Source: Cedecea sp000277545 (GTDB lineage Bacteria; Pseudomonadota; Gammaproteobacteria; Enterobacterales; Enterobacteriaceae). From it: DNA of 64,000 nucleotides. The notes under the pieces are model-generated. The model saw nothing but the letters and a program-made list of their open reading frames with translations. It did no database searches and was not told where the DNA came from. Below are positions 24,329 to 33,753 of the stretch, in pieces; positions within the stretch are counted from its first letter, which is position 1, and every line of letters starts with the position of its first letter. Position numbers and translations under genes: made by a program. The stretch lies in assembly GCA_050847315.1 (NCBI GenBank), contig CP193791.1; one strand, written 5' to 3'.

Positions 24329-24787
24329 TTAACCGGCAGTATTTTTGCAACCGCTAAGTTCGTTCAGCACTTTTCTCGTATTTCCTGTGCTAGGCGTGAA
24401 ACTGCCTACTTTTTTATCGTTCACATAGACATCGAATGCGGCAGTGTTACCCAGCGCGTCAATAAATGAAATCCAGGCATTATCACCATTTCGCCATCCC
24501 AGCGAGGCAGGTATGGGAAACTGCTGGTCATCCATTACTACAGTGATGGATGTTTGCTCATCGCGAGAATCGGCACGGTTGCCGTCTGGCAGGTCGATAA
24601 GCACTTTGTGCTGCAGTACATTCTGCGCATCCGGGTTTATCGTGCAGTTGAGGTTAAAAGTGGCATTCTGCTGGTTTGTAATCAGATATTCGGTGACACC
24701 CTGGCCGAAGCCACTGCTCCACATGTTAGGAACCGCAAAAGAAGTAATGGGAAATAAGAATATAGTTAAAATCGATAGTTTTTTCAT
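24329..24787 (-). CDS. Small secreted/periplasmic protein of unknown family
   Basis: 152 residues from the ATG at 24787 (GAGG seven bases upstream; a TTG two codons earlier is not used). Signal peptide MKKLSILTIFLFPITSFA, cut before VPN. The mature part is beta-rich, with two cysteines (in LNCTINPD and the C-terminal SGCKN) that could form a disulfide. No known domain recognised. It has its own terminator and stands 24 bases after another secreted protein, so the two probably work together; such genes are not in the standard CP4-57 gene list. Confidence 0.75.
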   Translation of the reverse strand: MKKLSILTIFLFPITSFAVPNMWSSGFGQGVTEYLITNQQNATFNLNCTINPDAQNVLQHKVLIDLPDGNRADSRDEQTSITVVMDDQQFPIPASLGWRNGDNAWISFIDALGNTAAFDVYVNDKKVGSFTPSTGNTRKVLNELSGCKNTAG

Positions 24788-24811
24788 ATCCAAACCTCAA
24801 CTGATTATATT

Positions 24812-25285
24812 TTATTTTTTGTCAGGCCATTTATAACGGAATACTTCCTTTCCATTATACAGTCCGACCATGTCATCAAACTGAGGTCTTTTACTGTTAG
24901 GCCGAAATGTTACTTTCATGTTGGGACTGCACAACTCCTTAGCTGTTACATTAAATTTGACATCAGGAGTGATTGTGTAACCCTTTGCAATATAATCTGT
25001 TACGCTGTTCTTGTTACCAGGGTTGATCCATCCCCAAACGCCAGCCTCGCAATTTTTCGAAGGTGCGGAGCGTATCAGAATAAATCCACCAGTCGCGTCA
25101 ATTTCTGTAGCCTGGCACGTTTTTCTTACCTGCTGGTAAGCATTGCACCAAAACCTGTTGCCATTCTTATTGTTGACTGCTGCAGGTAACACACCTTTAT
25201 AAAGGTTGGATGCCTCCGCTGAATTTGATGAAATTATTCCAGTTGCGATTCCAGATATTAATAACAATAATTTTGTTTTTTTCAT
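24812..25285 (-). CDS. Small secreted/periplasmic cysteine-containing protein
   Basis: 157 residues; start fixed by AAAGGACC before the ATG. Signal peptide MKKTKLLLLISGIATGIISS with AEA cleavage region. The mature protein has four cysteines (RFWCNAYQQVRKTCQATE, KNCEAGVWGW, KELCSPN), fitting two disulfides. No family recognised. AT-richer than its neighbours. Upstream member of the secreted pair and 20 bases after the WYL regulator gene. Confidence 0.75.
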   Translation of the reverse strand: MKKTKLLLLISGIATGIISSNSAEASNLYKGVLPAAVNNKNGNRFWCNAYQQVRKTCQATEIDATGGFILIRSAPSKNCEAGVWGWINPGNKNSVTDYIAKGYTITPDVKFNVTAKELCSPNMKVTFRPNSKRPQFDDMVGLYNGKEVFRYKWPDKK

Positions 25286-25305
25286 TTTATGGTCCTTTTA
25301 TTTGG

Positions 25306-26001
25306 TTAAATACTTTTGGTACTAAAGGAAGATATAATGTCTTCGATACACTGAAAGTGAGGTAATGCCTTGAGAAATTCCGGGCGTAAAAGCACGCTGG
25401 TGAACTCTCTTTTTGGTGTAAACATCTCTGAATGAAACGTGACGGAATGAATGATGTGCAGCGGGAAAACGGTTATTTGCCCGAGATGCTCTCCTGCCAG
25501 AAACCAGCCACCGGCACTGAAAATTAGCCGGTAAGGTGCAAGGCCATCACAACGGCATCCGTCGGCGAGCAAGGTAATAAGACGTTGTTCAGTCGCAGCT
25601 CTAACCAGGCGTGTAAAAATACCCGGACGGGGTGGTGAAGCTTGTGATTCCTGATGCCACACAAGGCACGGCGGCGAGCCCTGACGATTCAGAAGTGAGC
25701 TGACCAGATGACTGTCCATATCCGGAAACAGCGAACCTATACCTGACTGACGGGCAAATTGCATCGCAGCCTCTTCCCTGAATTCATGCCGCCCTCCCGT
25801 CAACAGACGGCAGCAGCCGTTCTGATATTCGAGATCGAGGTAAATCAAGCGTTCGCGAAAATCACGCTGCAGCGTGCGTTCCGAAACACCAAACTCTGCC
25901 GCAAGCAAACGCACATTCAGCGTTTCACCAGCGATCAAGCGGCTGATAATCAGCGACAGCCGGACAGACAGGCGATCATAGCGACGCTCAGCCTGAGACA
26001 T
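25306..26001 (-). CDS. yfjR: WYL-domain transcriptional regulator (YfjR-like)
   Basis: 231 residues. N-terminal winged HTH (ISRLIAGETLNVRLLAAEFG, then SERTLQRDFRERL) and a C-terminal WYL-type sensor (GLAPYRLIFSAGGWFLAGEHLGQITVF, in which the canonical W-Y-L order is altered to WFL). Matches YfjR of CP4-57 in length and place, between the GTPase and the antirestriction genes. WYL regulators bind nucleic-acid or nucleotide ligands and often control defence cargo. Confidence 0.88.
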   Translation of the reverse strand: MSQAERRYDRLSVRLSLIISRLIAGETLNVRLLAAEFGVSERTLQRDFRERLIYLDLEYQNGCCRLLTGGRHEFREEAAMQFARQSGIGSLFPDMDSHLVSSLLNRQGSPPCLVWHQESQASPPRPGIFTRLVRAATEQRLITLLADGCRCDGLAPYRLIFSAGGWFLAGEHLGQITVFPLHIIHSVTFHSEMFTPKREFTSVLLRPEFLKALPHFQCIEDIISSFSTKSI

Positions 26002-26261
26002 TTATGATCTCCATAACAGGTAAGTAATTAATAAAGATGGCGTTACTGTAATGTGCGCAGTGGACAGGTTATGTCGGCGGCGCGTGGCTACGTGGTTAGT
26101 GCGGAACGATATGCTGGGTGCGAAGTGAGGAGGTGTTACAGGTTTACAGCTGGTATTATCATCTCCTGATGCAGACAGGTTGTGTCGGTGATGCTGGAAT
26201 TGTCTGTAAACCAATGGATAAACGAAATAATCCACCGTCTACATGATGAGGTTTCATTTAG

Positions 26262-27131
26262 TCAGAAGAAAATCCAGTCCCAGACAGCACGCGCCATCGA
26301 CACTACGGCATCCCGGACACTATTAATCACGGCTTTAAATGACTGAGGTAGAGTCGTTGTCGCTGAATCAAACACTGCACCGGTCGCACGACCGAAATCT
26401 TCACGCGCCTGCTTTTTTACGGATTCACTGCACAACCTCTCGTGCAGTTGCGTTGCCACAGGGCTGGTCGCTCGATCCGGGAGGCAACTCATCATGGTTT
26501 CGACCAGCAGTGGGAGATTCCATTCCGTTCTGGCAGAGATGCTGCACACTGGGTTAAAGGGTGAGAACAGGTGGCGAATGGATTCCTTTTTGGCATCAAT
26601 ATTAGCCGACTGATTCGATGATGGTGTATTGCTGGTGGCATCCCATTCATGGCTGGGTTCAATTTTATCGGCCTGATTGATAACAAAGAGTACACGAAGC
26701 TGATAGTCAGCCATCACCTGCTGATAAAAGCGCTCATCAATAGAGAAAGCGCGATCATCAGCTTTGATAACCCATAGGATCAGATCCAGCTCAGGAAGAA
26801 TATTGCGGTACAGAGCTTCGTACTCCTCATCGCGCATTTCACTTTCACCAACGCCCGGCAAATCAACCAATACCAGGCTGTGGCTGCCGCTGTAAACACG
26901 AAAATGCAGTGCCTCTCGAGTACAAGCGGTGACATCACTGACAGGTGTCACTTCTCCGGCAAACAGTGCGTTGCATAAACTACTTTTACCAGAGCCCGTT
27001 TTACCCATGATGCCAATCACGGGTTCGTATCTGCTGAGTGTGTGAAAGTGGTCGAGGATAAGATTTCGAACAGTGGCAGGAAGCGAAGCCAGCGGCTTCT
27101 CAATGGCCTGAAGGCCGTCAGATTTTGTCAT
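26262..27131 (-). CDS. yfjP: YfjP/YeeP-like GTPase
   Basis: 289 residues (E. coli YfjP 287). Complete G motifs: G1 GKTGSGKSS (43-51), G2 threonine in TACTREAL, G3 DLPG (90-93), G4 NQAD (152-155). Belongs to the Era/50S-binding-like or dynamin-related MMR_HSR1 group carried by cryptic prophages; role unknown, perhaps effector or stress response. A 260-bp spacer without a convincing gene lies between it and yfjR. A hairpin with a T-rich tail sits just before its start codon. Confidence 0.9.
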   Translation of the reverse strand: MTKSDGLQAIEKPLASLPATVRNLILDHFHTLSRYEPVIGIMGKTGSGKSSLCNALFAGEVTPVSDVTACTREALHFRVYSGSHSLVLVDLPGVGESEMRDEEYEALYRNILPELDLILWVIKADDRAFSIDERFYQQVMADYQLRVLFVINQADKIEPSHEWDATSNTPSSNQSANIDAKKESIRHLFSPFNPVCSISARTEWNLPLLVETMMSCLPDRATSPVATQLHERLCSESVKKQAREDFGRATGAVFDSATTTLPQSFKAVINSVRDAVVSMARAVWDWIFF

Positions 27132-27150
27132 ACAGAGATCTCAGCGTGAA

Positions 27151-27187
27151 AATAAAAATCCCCGCGATCCTGTAAGGATGCGGGGGA
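27151..27187 (-). terminator. Hairpin with T-tract directly upstream of yfjP
   Basis: Minus strand: TCCCCCGC-atcc/ggat-GCGGGGA (27187-27159) followed by TTTTTATTTT (27158-27149), ending about 20 bases before the yfjP ATG. It is a terminator for minus-strand transcripts arriving from the 27.2-27.7 kb gap or an attenuator of yfjP. Confidence 0.6.
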
Positions 27188-27698
27188 CTCAGTGAGATGA
27201 TATATATCTGAAATTATTTAGAATGTGCGGCAAGTAAGATCGAGGACATGTCCGATTTTGTCTAATCACGAATCATACACCGCTGTTGAGTGCAATTTGA
27301 ACAACTTGTATCTCATTGAGGTTCTGGCGGGCTGCTTTGTGCAAGGAGCGGGCATTGTTTACAGTTCTATAAGCTGTTATTGCAAATATCATGCTGATGG
27401 AATCAAGTGACTGAATATTAATGGAAAAAATTTTAAATGATGAATTGCATCTTGTGCTTGTTAGGCTTTTTCTATAACAGGCATCGTTCTTCAGCAGGGC
27501 ACGATGTTAAGATAGGCATTAGTCAATTAAAGCGGTATACCATCTTGCAGGGTGAATTTTGAACATCTCATTGCTATGTCGTAATTGATTGAATTAAAAG
27601 TTTAACTTTAAGTTGCTTAGTCAACCAAAAATTTTTGTTTAAAAAGCGTTCGACACTTAATGCTGCTTGGATGGGATTGTCATGGAGATGTGAGAGAT
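27188..27698. other. Divergent gap between yfjP and hsdR
   Basis: About 510 AT-rich bases separate the island's left core module from the defence cargo. A 61-codon frame (27225-27410, +) has no supportable Shine-Dalgarno or family and is not called. The region must hold the hsdR promoter and probably the yfjP promoter; I could not pick a clear -35/-10 pair. Confidence 0.5.
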
Positions 27699-30497
27699 AT
27701 GCAAAGTTCTGAGAAAGAAACTCGGATTGCTGTTATCGATAGTCAATTGTGCATTGCTGGGTGGGATGTACAAGATCCAACCAAAGTTGTGCAAGAATTT
27801 GATATCCTCACGAACCAATCAGAAGGTGTGGCTGAACCTCACCAGGAGTATGGTGGGCACCAGTTCAGTGACTATGTGCTCTTAGGGAAAGATGGCAAAC
27901 CACTTGCAGTAGTCGAAGCTAAGCGCACTAGTAAAGATGCGGCTCTGGGCCGTGAGCAAGCGAAGCAGTATTGCTACAATATCCAGAAGCAATTGGGTGG
28001 TGAGCTACCCTTCTGCTTTTACACCAATGGGCACGAGCTTTATTTCTGGGATCTAGAAAACGCACCGCCGCGTCAGGTCTTAGGTTTCCCCACGCGAGAC
28101 GATTTGGAACGCTTTGCATACATCCGTCGCAATCGAAAGCCGTTGACGCAGGAATTCATTAATACCTCAATTGCTGGTCGTGACTACCAGATCCGTGCTA
28201 TTCGTTCGGTGCTTGAAGGTATTGAACAAAAAAGGCGTGACTTTCTTCTGGTTATGGCCACTGGCACAGGCAAAACGCGCACTTGCATTGCCATGGTTGA
28301 TGCTTTGATGCGTGGCGGACATGCTGAAAGGGTACTATTTCTCGTGGATCGCATCGCTTTGCGCGAGCAAGCATTGGCTGCTTTCAAAGAGCACTTGCCG
28401 AATGAACCGCGCTGGCCAAATGTGGGGGAAAAGCTGATTGCAACGGACCGCCGCATATACGTCGCGACCTACCCGACAATGCTCAACATCATCCGGGATG
28501 ATGTGCAGCACCTGTCGCCGCACTTCTTCGATTTCATCGTCGTTGATGAGAGCCATCGCTCGATCTATAACACATTCGGCGAGGTACTCGATTATTTTAA
28601 AGCCATCACATTAGGGCTGACTGCCACGCCAACTGATATTATCGACCACAATACCTTCCAGCTATTTCACTGCGAAGACGGTATTCCCTCGTTCGCTTAT
28701 ACCTATGAAGAGGCTGTAAACCACGTGCCGCCTTATCTCTGCAATTTTCAGGTTATGAAGATTCAAACCAAATTCCAGATGGAAGGTATCAGCAAACGCA
28801 CTATTTCGTTGGAAGACCAGAAAAAGCTGATCTTGCAAGGCAAGGATGTCGAAGACATCAATTTTGAGGGTACCCAGCTTGAAAAGCAGGTGATCAACAA
28901 GGGTACCAATACTCTGATCGTCCGCGAGTTCATGGAGGAGGCAATAAAAGATGCCAACGGAGTACTGCCCGGTAAGACTATCTTTTTCTGCGCCACCAAG
29001 GCCCATGCCCGGCGTATGGAAGAAATCTTCGATAAACTCTATCCGCAATATCACGGAGAACTGGCTAAGGTGCTGGTATCGGAAGACCCACGAGTCTATG
29101 GGAAGGGGGGCCTTCTCGACCAGTTCACTAACAATGACATGCCGCGCATTGCCATCAGCGTGGATATGCTCGACACTGGTATTGATGTACGTGAAATCGT
29201 CAACCTTGTGTTCGCTAAGCCAGTCTATTCTTACACCAAGTTCTGGCAGATGGTCGGGCGCGGCACGCGCCTGTTGGAAACCAGCAAACCCAAGCCTTGG
29301 TGCCTTAAAAAGGATATGTTCCTGATCCTCGACTGCTGGGACAACTTCGAATACTTCAAGCTCAACCCAAAAGGCAAAGAACTCAAACCGCAATTGCCAT
29401 TGCCGGTGCGTTTGGTCGGCCTGCGGCTTAACAAGATCGAGAAGGCTTATGACCGTGGTCATGCCGATATTGCCAGTCGTGAAATTGCCAAGCTTCGCGT
29501 GCAGATTGCAGCGTTGCCCAAAGAGTCGGTCGTAATCAAGGAGGCTGTCGTAGCTCTGGTGCGGCTGGAGGATGACAACTTTTGGATTAATCTCAGCCAC
29601 GACCGACTGGAATTCTTACGTGCTGAAATCAAACCTCTGTTCCGTACTGTTTCTGAGGTCGATTTCAAGGCTATGCGCTTTGAGCGCGACCTGCTTGAAT
29701 ATTCTCTGGCTGTGCTTGATGAAAACAAGGAACAAGCCGAAATACTCAAAGAAGGCATCGTCGAGCAGATCAGTGAATTACCGCTGTCCGTCAGCTTTGT
29801 GCAACAAGAAGAAGCGCTGATCCGCATGGCACAAACTAACCACTATTGGGTCAAAGCCGATGAGAATGCGTTCGATGTTATAGTCACCAAGCTCGGCCCT
29901 TTGATGAAGTTCCGTGAAAAAACTAGAGGCGAGGAGCAAACTAAACTTGATTTGGTCGATGAGATTTATAAGAAAGAATGGGTGGAATTCGGGCCGCAGC
30001 ACGAAGCCGTCAGCATTACCCGCTACCGTGAAATGGTCGAAAACTTGATTACCGAGCTGACCGAGCACAATTCGGTGCTACAGAAAATCAAGAACGGTGA
30101 CGCGGTGAGTAGCCAGGAAGCCAATGAACTGGCAGAGGTACTGCATGAAGAGCATCCGCACATTACCGAAGATCTGCTGCGTCAAGTTTATAAGAACCGT
30201 AAGGCACGTTTCGTTCAGTTCATCCGCCATATCCTTGGCATAGAAGTGCTTAAAAGCTTTCCTGATGAGGTCAGTGCAGCCTTTGACCAGTTCATCCGCT
30301 CCCACACGACGCTCAGCAGTCGGCAAATGGAATTCCTTAATCTGTTGAAGAATTTTATTGTCGAGCACGAAAGGATTGAGAAGAAAGACTTGATTAACGC
30401 CCCCTTCACGGTAATCCACCCTCAAGGTATTCGTGGCGTGTTCAACCCATCTGAAATTAACGAGATTCTGCAACTGACCGAACGGTTGGTTGCCTAA
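27699..30497 (+). CDS. hsdR: Type I restriction enzyme R subunit HsdR
   Basis: 932 residues from the ATG at 27699, which gives the family-typical start MQSSEKETRIAVIDSQL; an ATG at 27660 would add 13 residues. Order: N-terminal PD-(D/E)XK nuclease (VVEAKR near residue 75), SF2 helicase translocase with Walker A ATGTGKT (about 186-192) and DESH box (about 280-283), helicase C motif QMVGRGTRLLE, then the C-terminal EcoEI_R_C assembly domain. It translocates and cuts unmodified DNA with HsdM/HsdS. First gene of a five-gene operon; 14 bases to hsdM. Confidence 0.95.
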   Translation: MQSSEKETRIAVIDSQLCIAGWDVQDPTKVVQEFDILTNQSEGVAEPHQEYGGHQFSDYVLLGKDGKPLAVVEAKRTSKDAALGREQAKQYCYNIQKQLGGELPFCFYTNGHELYFWDLENAPPRQVLGFPTRDDLERFAYIRRNRKPLTQEFINTSIAGRDYQIRAIRSVLEGIEQKRRDFLLVMATGTGKTRTCIAMVDALMRGGHAERVLFLVDRIALREQALAAFKEHLPNEPRWPNVGEKLIATDRRIYVATYPTMLNIIRDDVQHLSPHFFDFIVVDESHRSIYNTFGEVLDYFKAITLGLTATPTDIIDHNTFQLFHCEDGIPSFAYTYEEAVNHVPPYLCNFQVMKIQTKFQMEGISKRTISLEDQKKLILQGKDVEDINFEGTQLEKQVINKGTNTLIVREFMEEAIKDANGVLPGKTIFFCATKAHARRMEEIFDKLYPQYHGELAKVLVSEDPRVYGKGGLLDQFTNNDMPRIAISVDMLDTGIDVREIVNLVFAKPVYSYTKFWQMVGRGTRLLETSKPKPWCLKKDMFLILDCWDNFEYFKLNPKGKELKPQLPLPVRLVGLRLNKIEKAYDRGHADIASREIAKLRVQIAALPKESVVIKEAVVALVRLEDDNFWINLSHDRLEFLRAEIKPLFRTVSEVDFKAMRFERDLLEYSLAVLDENKEQAEILKEGIVEQISELPLSVSFVQQEEALIRMAQTNHYWVKADENAFDVIVTKLGPLMKFREKTRGEEQTKLDLVDEIYKKEWVEFGPQHEAVSITRYREMVENLITELTEHNSVLQKIKNGDAVSSQEANELAEVLHEEHPHITEDLLRQVYKNRKARFVQFIRHILGIEVLKSFPDEVSAAFDQFIRSHTTLSSRQMEFLNLLKNFIVEHERIEKKDLINAPFTVIHPQGIRGVFNPSEINEILQLTERLVA

Positions 30498-30511
30498 AAA
30501 CAGGCCATACC

Positions 30512-32176
30512 ATGTTACAGAACAACCCCGAACTAAAATCTAAAATCGACCTGCTATGGAACAAATTCTGGAGCGGTGGCATCAGCAATCCGCTTACTGC
30601 CATAGAGCAAATTACCTACCTGCTGTTTATGAAACGGCTTGATGAATTGGATCAAAAACGGCAGGCCGATGCTGAGTGGACGAATGAAGAATACACTTCC
30701 AAGTTTGAAGGTACCTGGATTCCGCCTGAGGAGCGTAATTGGCCCGTGGCGGAACAGCGCCCCATTGACAAACGTACGCTGCGTTGGAGCGAATTCAAGC
30801 GTATGCAGGCTGAAGAGATGTTACAGCACGTACAGGGCAAAGTATTTCCCTTCCTGAAAGATCTGAACGGTGCCGAGTCCAGTTTCACCCACCACATGAA
30901 AAACGCTGTGTTCATCATTCCCAAACCGGCGCTGTTGGTTGAAGCAGTAAAGACTATCGACGATATTTTTGCGGTGATGGAAAAGGACTCACAAGAGCAT
31001 GGTCAGGCCTTCCAGGACATCCAGGGCGATGTTTATGAAATGCTGCTTTCGGAAATCGCCACTGCAGGCAAGAATGGCCAGTTCCGAACCCCTCGCCATA
31101 TTATCAAGTTGATGGCCGAGCTGGTGCAGCCTCAGCTGGGTCACCGCATTATCGATCCGGCCTGCGGCACTGGCGGATTTTTGCTGGGTGCGTATCAATA
31201 CATCGTTACCCAGTTGGCTATCAACGCCGGTACCAAGAACCTTGTACCCGATGAAGATGGTTTTATCCGCACCTCAGTTGCCGCAACATATGATGAAAAA
31301 CGCCAATTCGTCCTGCAAGAAAGCCTGTACGGCTACGACATTGACGCAACTATGGTGCGCTTAGGGTTGATGAACCTGATGATGCACGGTATCGATGAGC
31401 CCAATATTGACTATCAGGATACTTTGAGCAAAGGCTACAACGAAGAATCCGCCTACGACATCGTGCTGGCCAACCCACCGTTTACTGGCAGTATCGATAA
31501 GGGCGACATTAATGAAGCCTTACAGCTGGGCACTACTAAGACTGAGTTATTGTTTGTCGAAAACATCTATCGCTTGCTGAAAAAAGGCGGTACCGCCTGC
31601 GTGATCGTGCCGCAGGGTGTGCTGTTCAGCTCCGGCAAAGCCTTCAGAGACTTGCGCCAAACCCTGGTGGAACGCTGCGACCTCAAAGCCATTATCACCC
31701 TACCTAGCGGCGTGTTCAAACCCTACGCCGGAGTCAGCACAGCCATTTTACTGTTCACCAAGGTTTGGGGAGCAAAAGACAAGATTACGAAACCTGCTAC
31801 CGAACACGTCTGGTTTTACGAAATGGCCGCTGACGGCTACTCGTTAGACGATAAGCGTACTAAGCAGGAAGGTTGTGGTGATCTGCAAGACATCATCACT
31901 AAGTACCGCAACCGCAATGTTGGGACCGACGCGGACCGAACTGGCAAGTACTTCATGGTACCGCGCAGCGAGATTGCTAATGAGAATAACAACTTCGACC
32001 TCTCATTTTCGCGCTATAAGGAAGATGTATTTGAAGAAGTGAACTACGACGCACCTGACGTAATTTTAGGTCGGCTGATCCAGGCAGAAGTAGGAGATGT
32101 TGATGAAGCGGAACTAGCCAAGGTGCAAAGCGGCATTGTGCGCGAGTTGCTGGAATTGAAGGGGATGTTGGGATGA
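30512..32176 (+). CDS. hsdM: Type I modification methyltransferase HsdM
   Basis: 554 residues. N-terminal HsdM_N helical domain (KIDLLWNKFWSGGI; QITYLLFMKRLDELD), then the N6_Mtase: SAM motif DPACGTGGF (about 216-224) and catalytic NPPF (about 321-324). It makes N6-methyladenine at the bipartite site given by HsdS. The stop overlaps the hsdS start as ATGA, so the subunits are translationally coupled. Confidence 0.96.
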   Translation: MLQNNPELKSKIDLLWNKFWSGGISNPLTAIEQITYLLFMKRLDELDQKRQADAEWTNEEYTSKFEGTWIPPEERNWPVAEQRPIDKRTLRWSEFKRMQAEEMLQHVQGKVFPFLKDLNGAESSFTHHMKNAVFIIPKPALLVEAVKTIDDIFAVMEKDSQEHGQAFQDIQGDVYEMLLSEIATAGKNGQFRTPRHIIKLMAELVQPQLGHRIIDPACGTGGFLLGAYQYIVTQLAINAGTKNLVPDEDGFIRTSVAATYDEKRQFVLQESLYGYDIDATMVRLGLMNLMMHGIDEPNIDYQDTLSKGYNEESAYDIVLANPPFTGSIDKGDINEALQLGTTKTELLFVENIYRLLKKGGTACVIVPQGVLFSSGKAFRDLRQTLVERCDLKAIITLPSGVFKPYAGVSTAILLFTKVWGAKDKITKPATEHVWFYEMAADGYSLDDKRTKQEGCGDLQDIITKYRNRNVGTDADRTGKYFMVPRSEIANENNNFDLSFSRYKEDVFEEVNYDAPDVILGRLIQAEVGDVDEAELAKVQSGIVRELLELKGMLG

Positions 32177-33753
32177 GACAAGAAAAATTGTCTGAACTCT
32201 TGGACATCTCTATCGGTCGTACTCCCTCAAGAAGCGAGCCTAGTTATTGGGGAAAAGGATATCGCTGGGTTTCCATTCGCGATCTAAGCTCGAAAATAGT
32301 TACAGAGACAAAAGAGCAAATCACGAATCGAGCCGTCACAGATGCTCGATGCAAAATCGTAAAAAAAGGGACTTTGCTTTTCAGCTTTAAACTATCCATC
32401 GGCAAGATGGCATTTGCTGGTTGTGATCTTTTCACAAACGAAGCGATTGCAGCCTTTGCAATCAAAGACGAGAAACAGCTGAACCCAGAGTTTCTTTACT
32501 ACGCATTACAATCAGCAACCTATGGCGGTTCAAACCAAGCCGTGATGGGTAAAACACTCAATTCGAAATCGCTTGCTGCAATCAAAATTCCTTTACCGCC
32601 CCTCGACGACCAAATCCGCATTGCCCATCTGCTTGGCAAGGTTGAAGGGTTGATTGCCCAACGGAAACAGCACCTGCAACAACTCGACGATCTGCTCAAT
32701 AGCATATTTCTGGAGATGTTTGGCGATCCGGTACGGAATGAGATGGGGTGGGACAAACCCAGCCTGAAAGCCTTAGGGAAAATTTCTACGGGGAATACGC
32801 CACCCAGAAATGATCGTGCCAATTATGATGGCGATTTCATCGAATGGATTAAAACAGACAACATTACTAGGGATGCTATTTTCATTACACCTGCTGCAGA
32901 GTTTCTTTCTGAGGTTGGTGCGAGAAAAGCAAGAACGGTGACGAATGGTGCTTTGCTTGTGGCCTGTATCGCGGGAAGCGTCGAGTCGATCGGGCGTGCA
33001 GCATTAACAGACAGGACTGTGTCGTTCAATCAGCAGATCAATGCCATTCAGCCTGGAAAGGATGTGAATCCACGGTATTTGTATAGATTGTTTAAGTTGT
33101 CTCAGACCTACATACAGAGCCATGCTACGAAGGGAATGAAGAAGATTCTGACAAAGGGGGATTTTGAGAAGATCACGATGATCAAACCACCCATTGAAAT
33201 CCAGAATCAATTTGCTGTCATCGCTGAAAAGATCGAAACCCTAAAATCTCGCTACCAGCAGAGCCTCACTGACTTGGAGTGCCTTTACGGTGCACTGAGT
33301 CAACGAGCATTCAATGGCGAGCTGAATCTATCACAAGTACCGATGCCAATACCGCCGACCCAAGAAGTCACCACTATTTCCCAAGGAGAGCAAGCCACCA
33401 TGCCTGCCCTCGTTGTAAAAACTGTACCTGCCATTCATTTGCCCGATATCGATAATCTGCTGGCTGCTTTGGAAAATGCTGCGGCTCGCAGAACATTGAT
33501 TACAGAATGGCTGGAAGCCTATCGTACACAACTTGCTGACACACCGTTTTCGTTACAACAATTTATGGAGCTGGCACAAAATCGACTGGCGGAGATTCAT
33601 CCAGACAGCGTATTTATGCTAGGGACAAGAGATCTTGAACATATCAAAGATTGGGTATTCGAGTCGCTGGCGACCGGAAAACTGTCCCAGGTGTTTGACG
33701 ATGCAAGCAATTGTATTGAGCTCAAGTCTGTTATCGAGCAAGGTCTGATATGA
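32173..33753 (+). CDS. hsdS: Type I specificity subunit HsdS with C-terminal extension
   Basis: 526 residues against about 400-460 usual. Two target-recognition domains (about 1-150 and 195-345) each followed by a helical spacer (IAHLLGKVEGLIAQRKQHLQQLDDLL; AEKIETLKSRYQQSLTDLECL). From about residue 390 a further 135 residues follow (proline-rich linker, then helical LLAALENAAARRTLITEWLEAY and DWVFESLATGKLSQVF), which is not a third TRD and could be a docking arm. Its stop overlaps the next gene as ATGA. Confidence 0.92.
   Translation: MRQEKLSELLDISIGRTPSRSEPSYWGKGYRWVSIRDLSSKIVTETKEQITNRAVTDARCKIVKKGTLLFSFKLSIGKMAFAGCDLFTNEAIAAFAIKDEKQLNPEFLYYALQSATYGGSNQAVMGKTLNSKSLAAIKIPLPPLDDQIRIAHLLGKVEGLIAQRKQHLQQLDDLLNSIFLEMFGDPVRNEMGWDKPSLKALGKISTGNTPPRNDRANYDGDFIEWIKTDNITRDAIFITPAAEFLSEVGARKARTVTNGALLVACIAGSVESIGRAALTDRTVSFNQQINAIQPGKDVNPRYLYRLFKLSQTYIQSHATKGMKKILTKGDFEKITMIKPPIEIQNQFAVIAEKIETLKSRYQQSLTDLECLYGALSQRAFNGELNLSQVPMPIPPTQEVTTISQGEQATMPALVVKTVPAIHLPDIDNLLAALENAAARRTLITEWLEAYRTQLADTPFSLQQFMELAQNRLAEIHPDSVFMLGTRDLEHIKDWVFESLATGKLSQVFDDASNCIELKSVIEQGLI

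Noticed and set aside
26002..26235. 77-codon minus-strand frame between yfjR and yfjP
   Set aside because: No recognisable protein, runs from the yfjR start region; histidine/threonine-rich and without Shine-Dalgarno.
27225..27410. 61-codon + frame before hsdR
   Set aside because: No Shine-Dalgarno, no family, unlike the codon use of neighbours.
28662..29600. 312-codon minus-strand frame in hsdR
   Set aside because: Antisense to conserved HsdR motifs (helicase domain); no Shine-Dalgarno or family.
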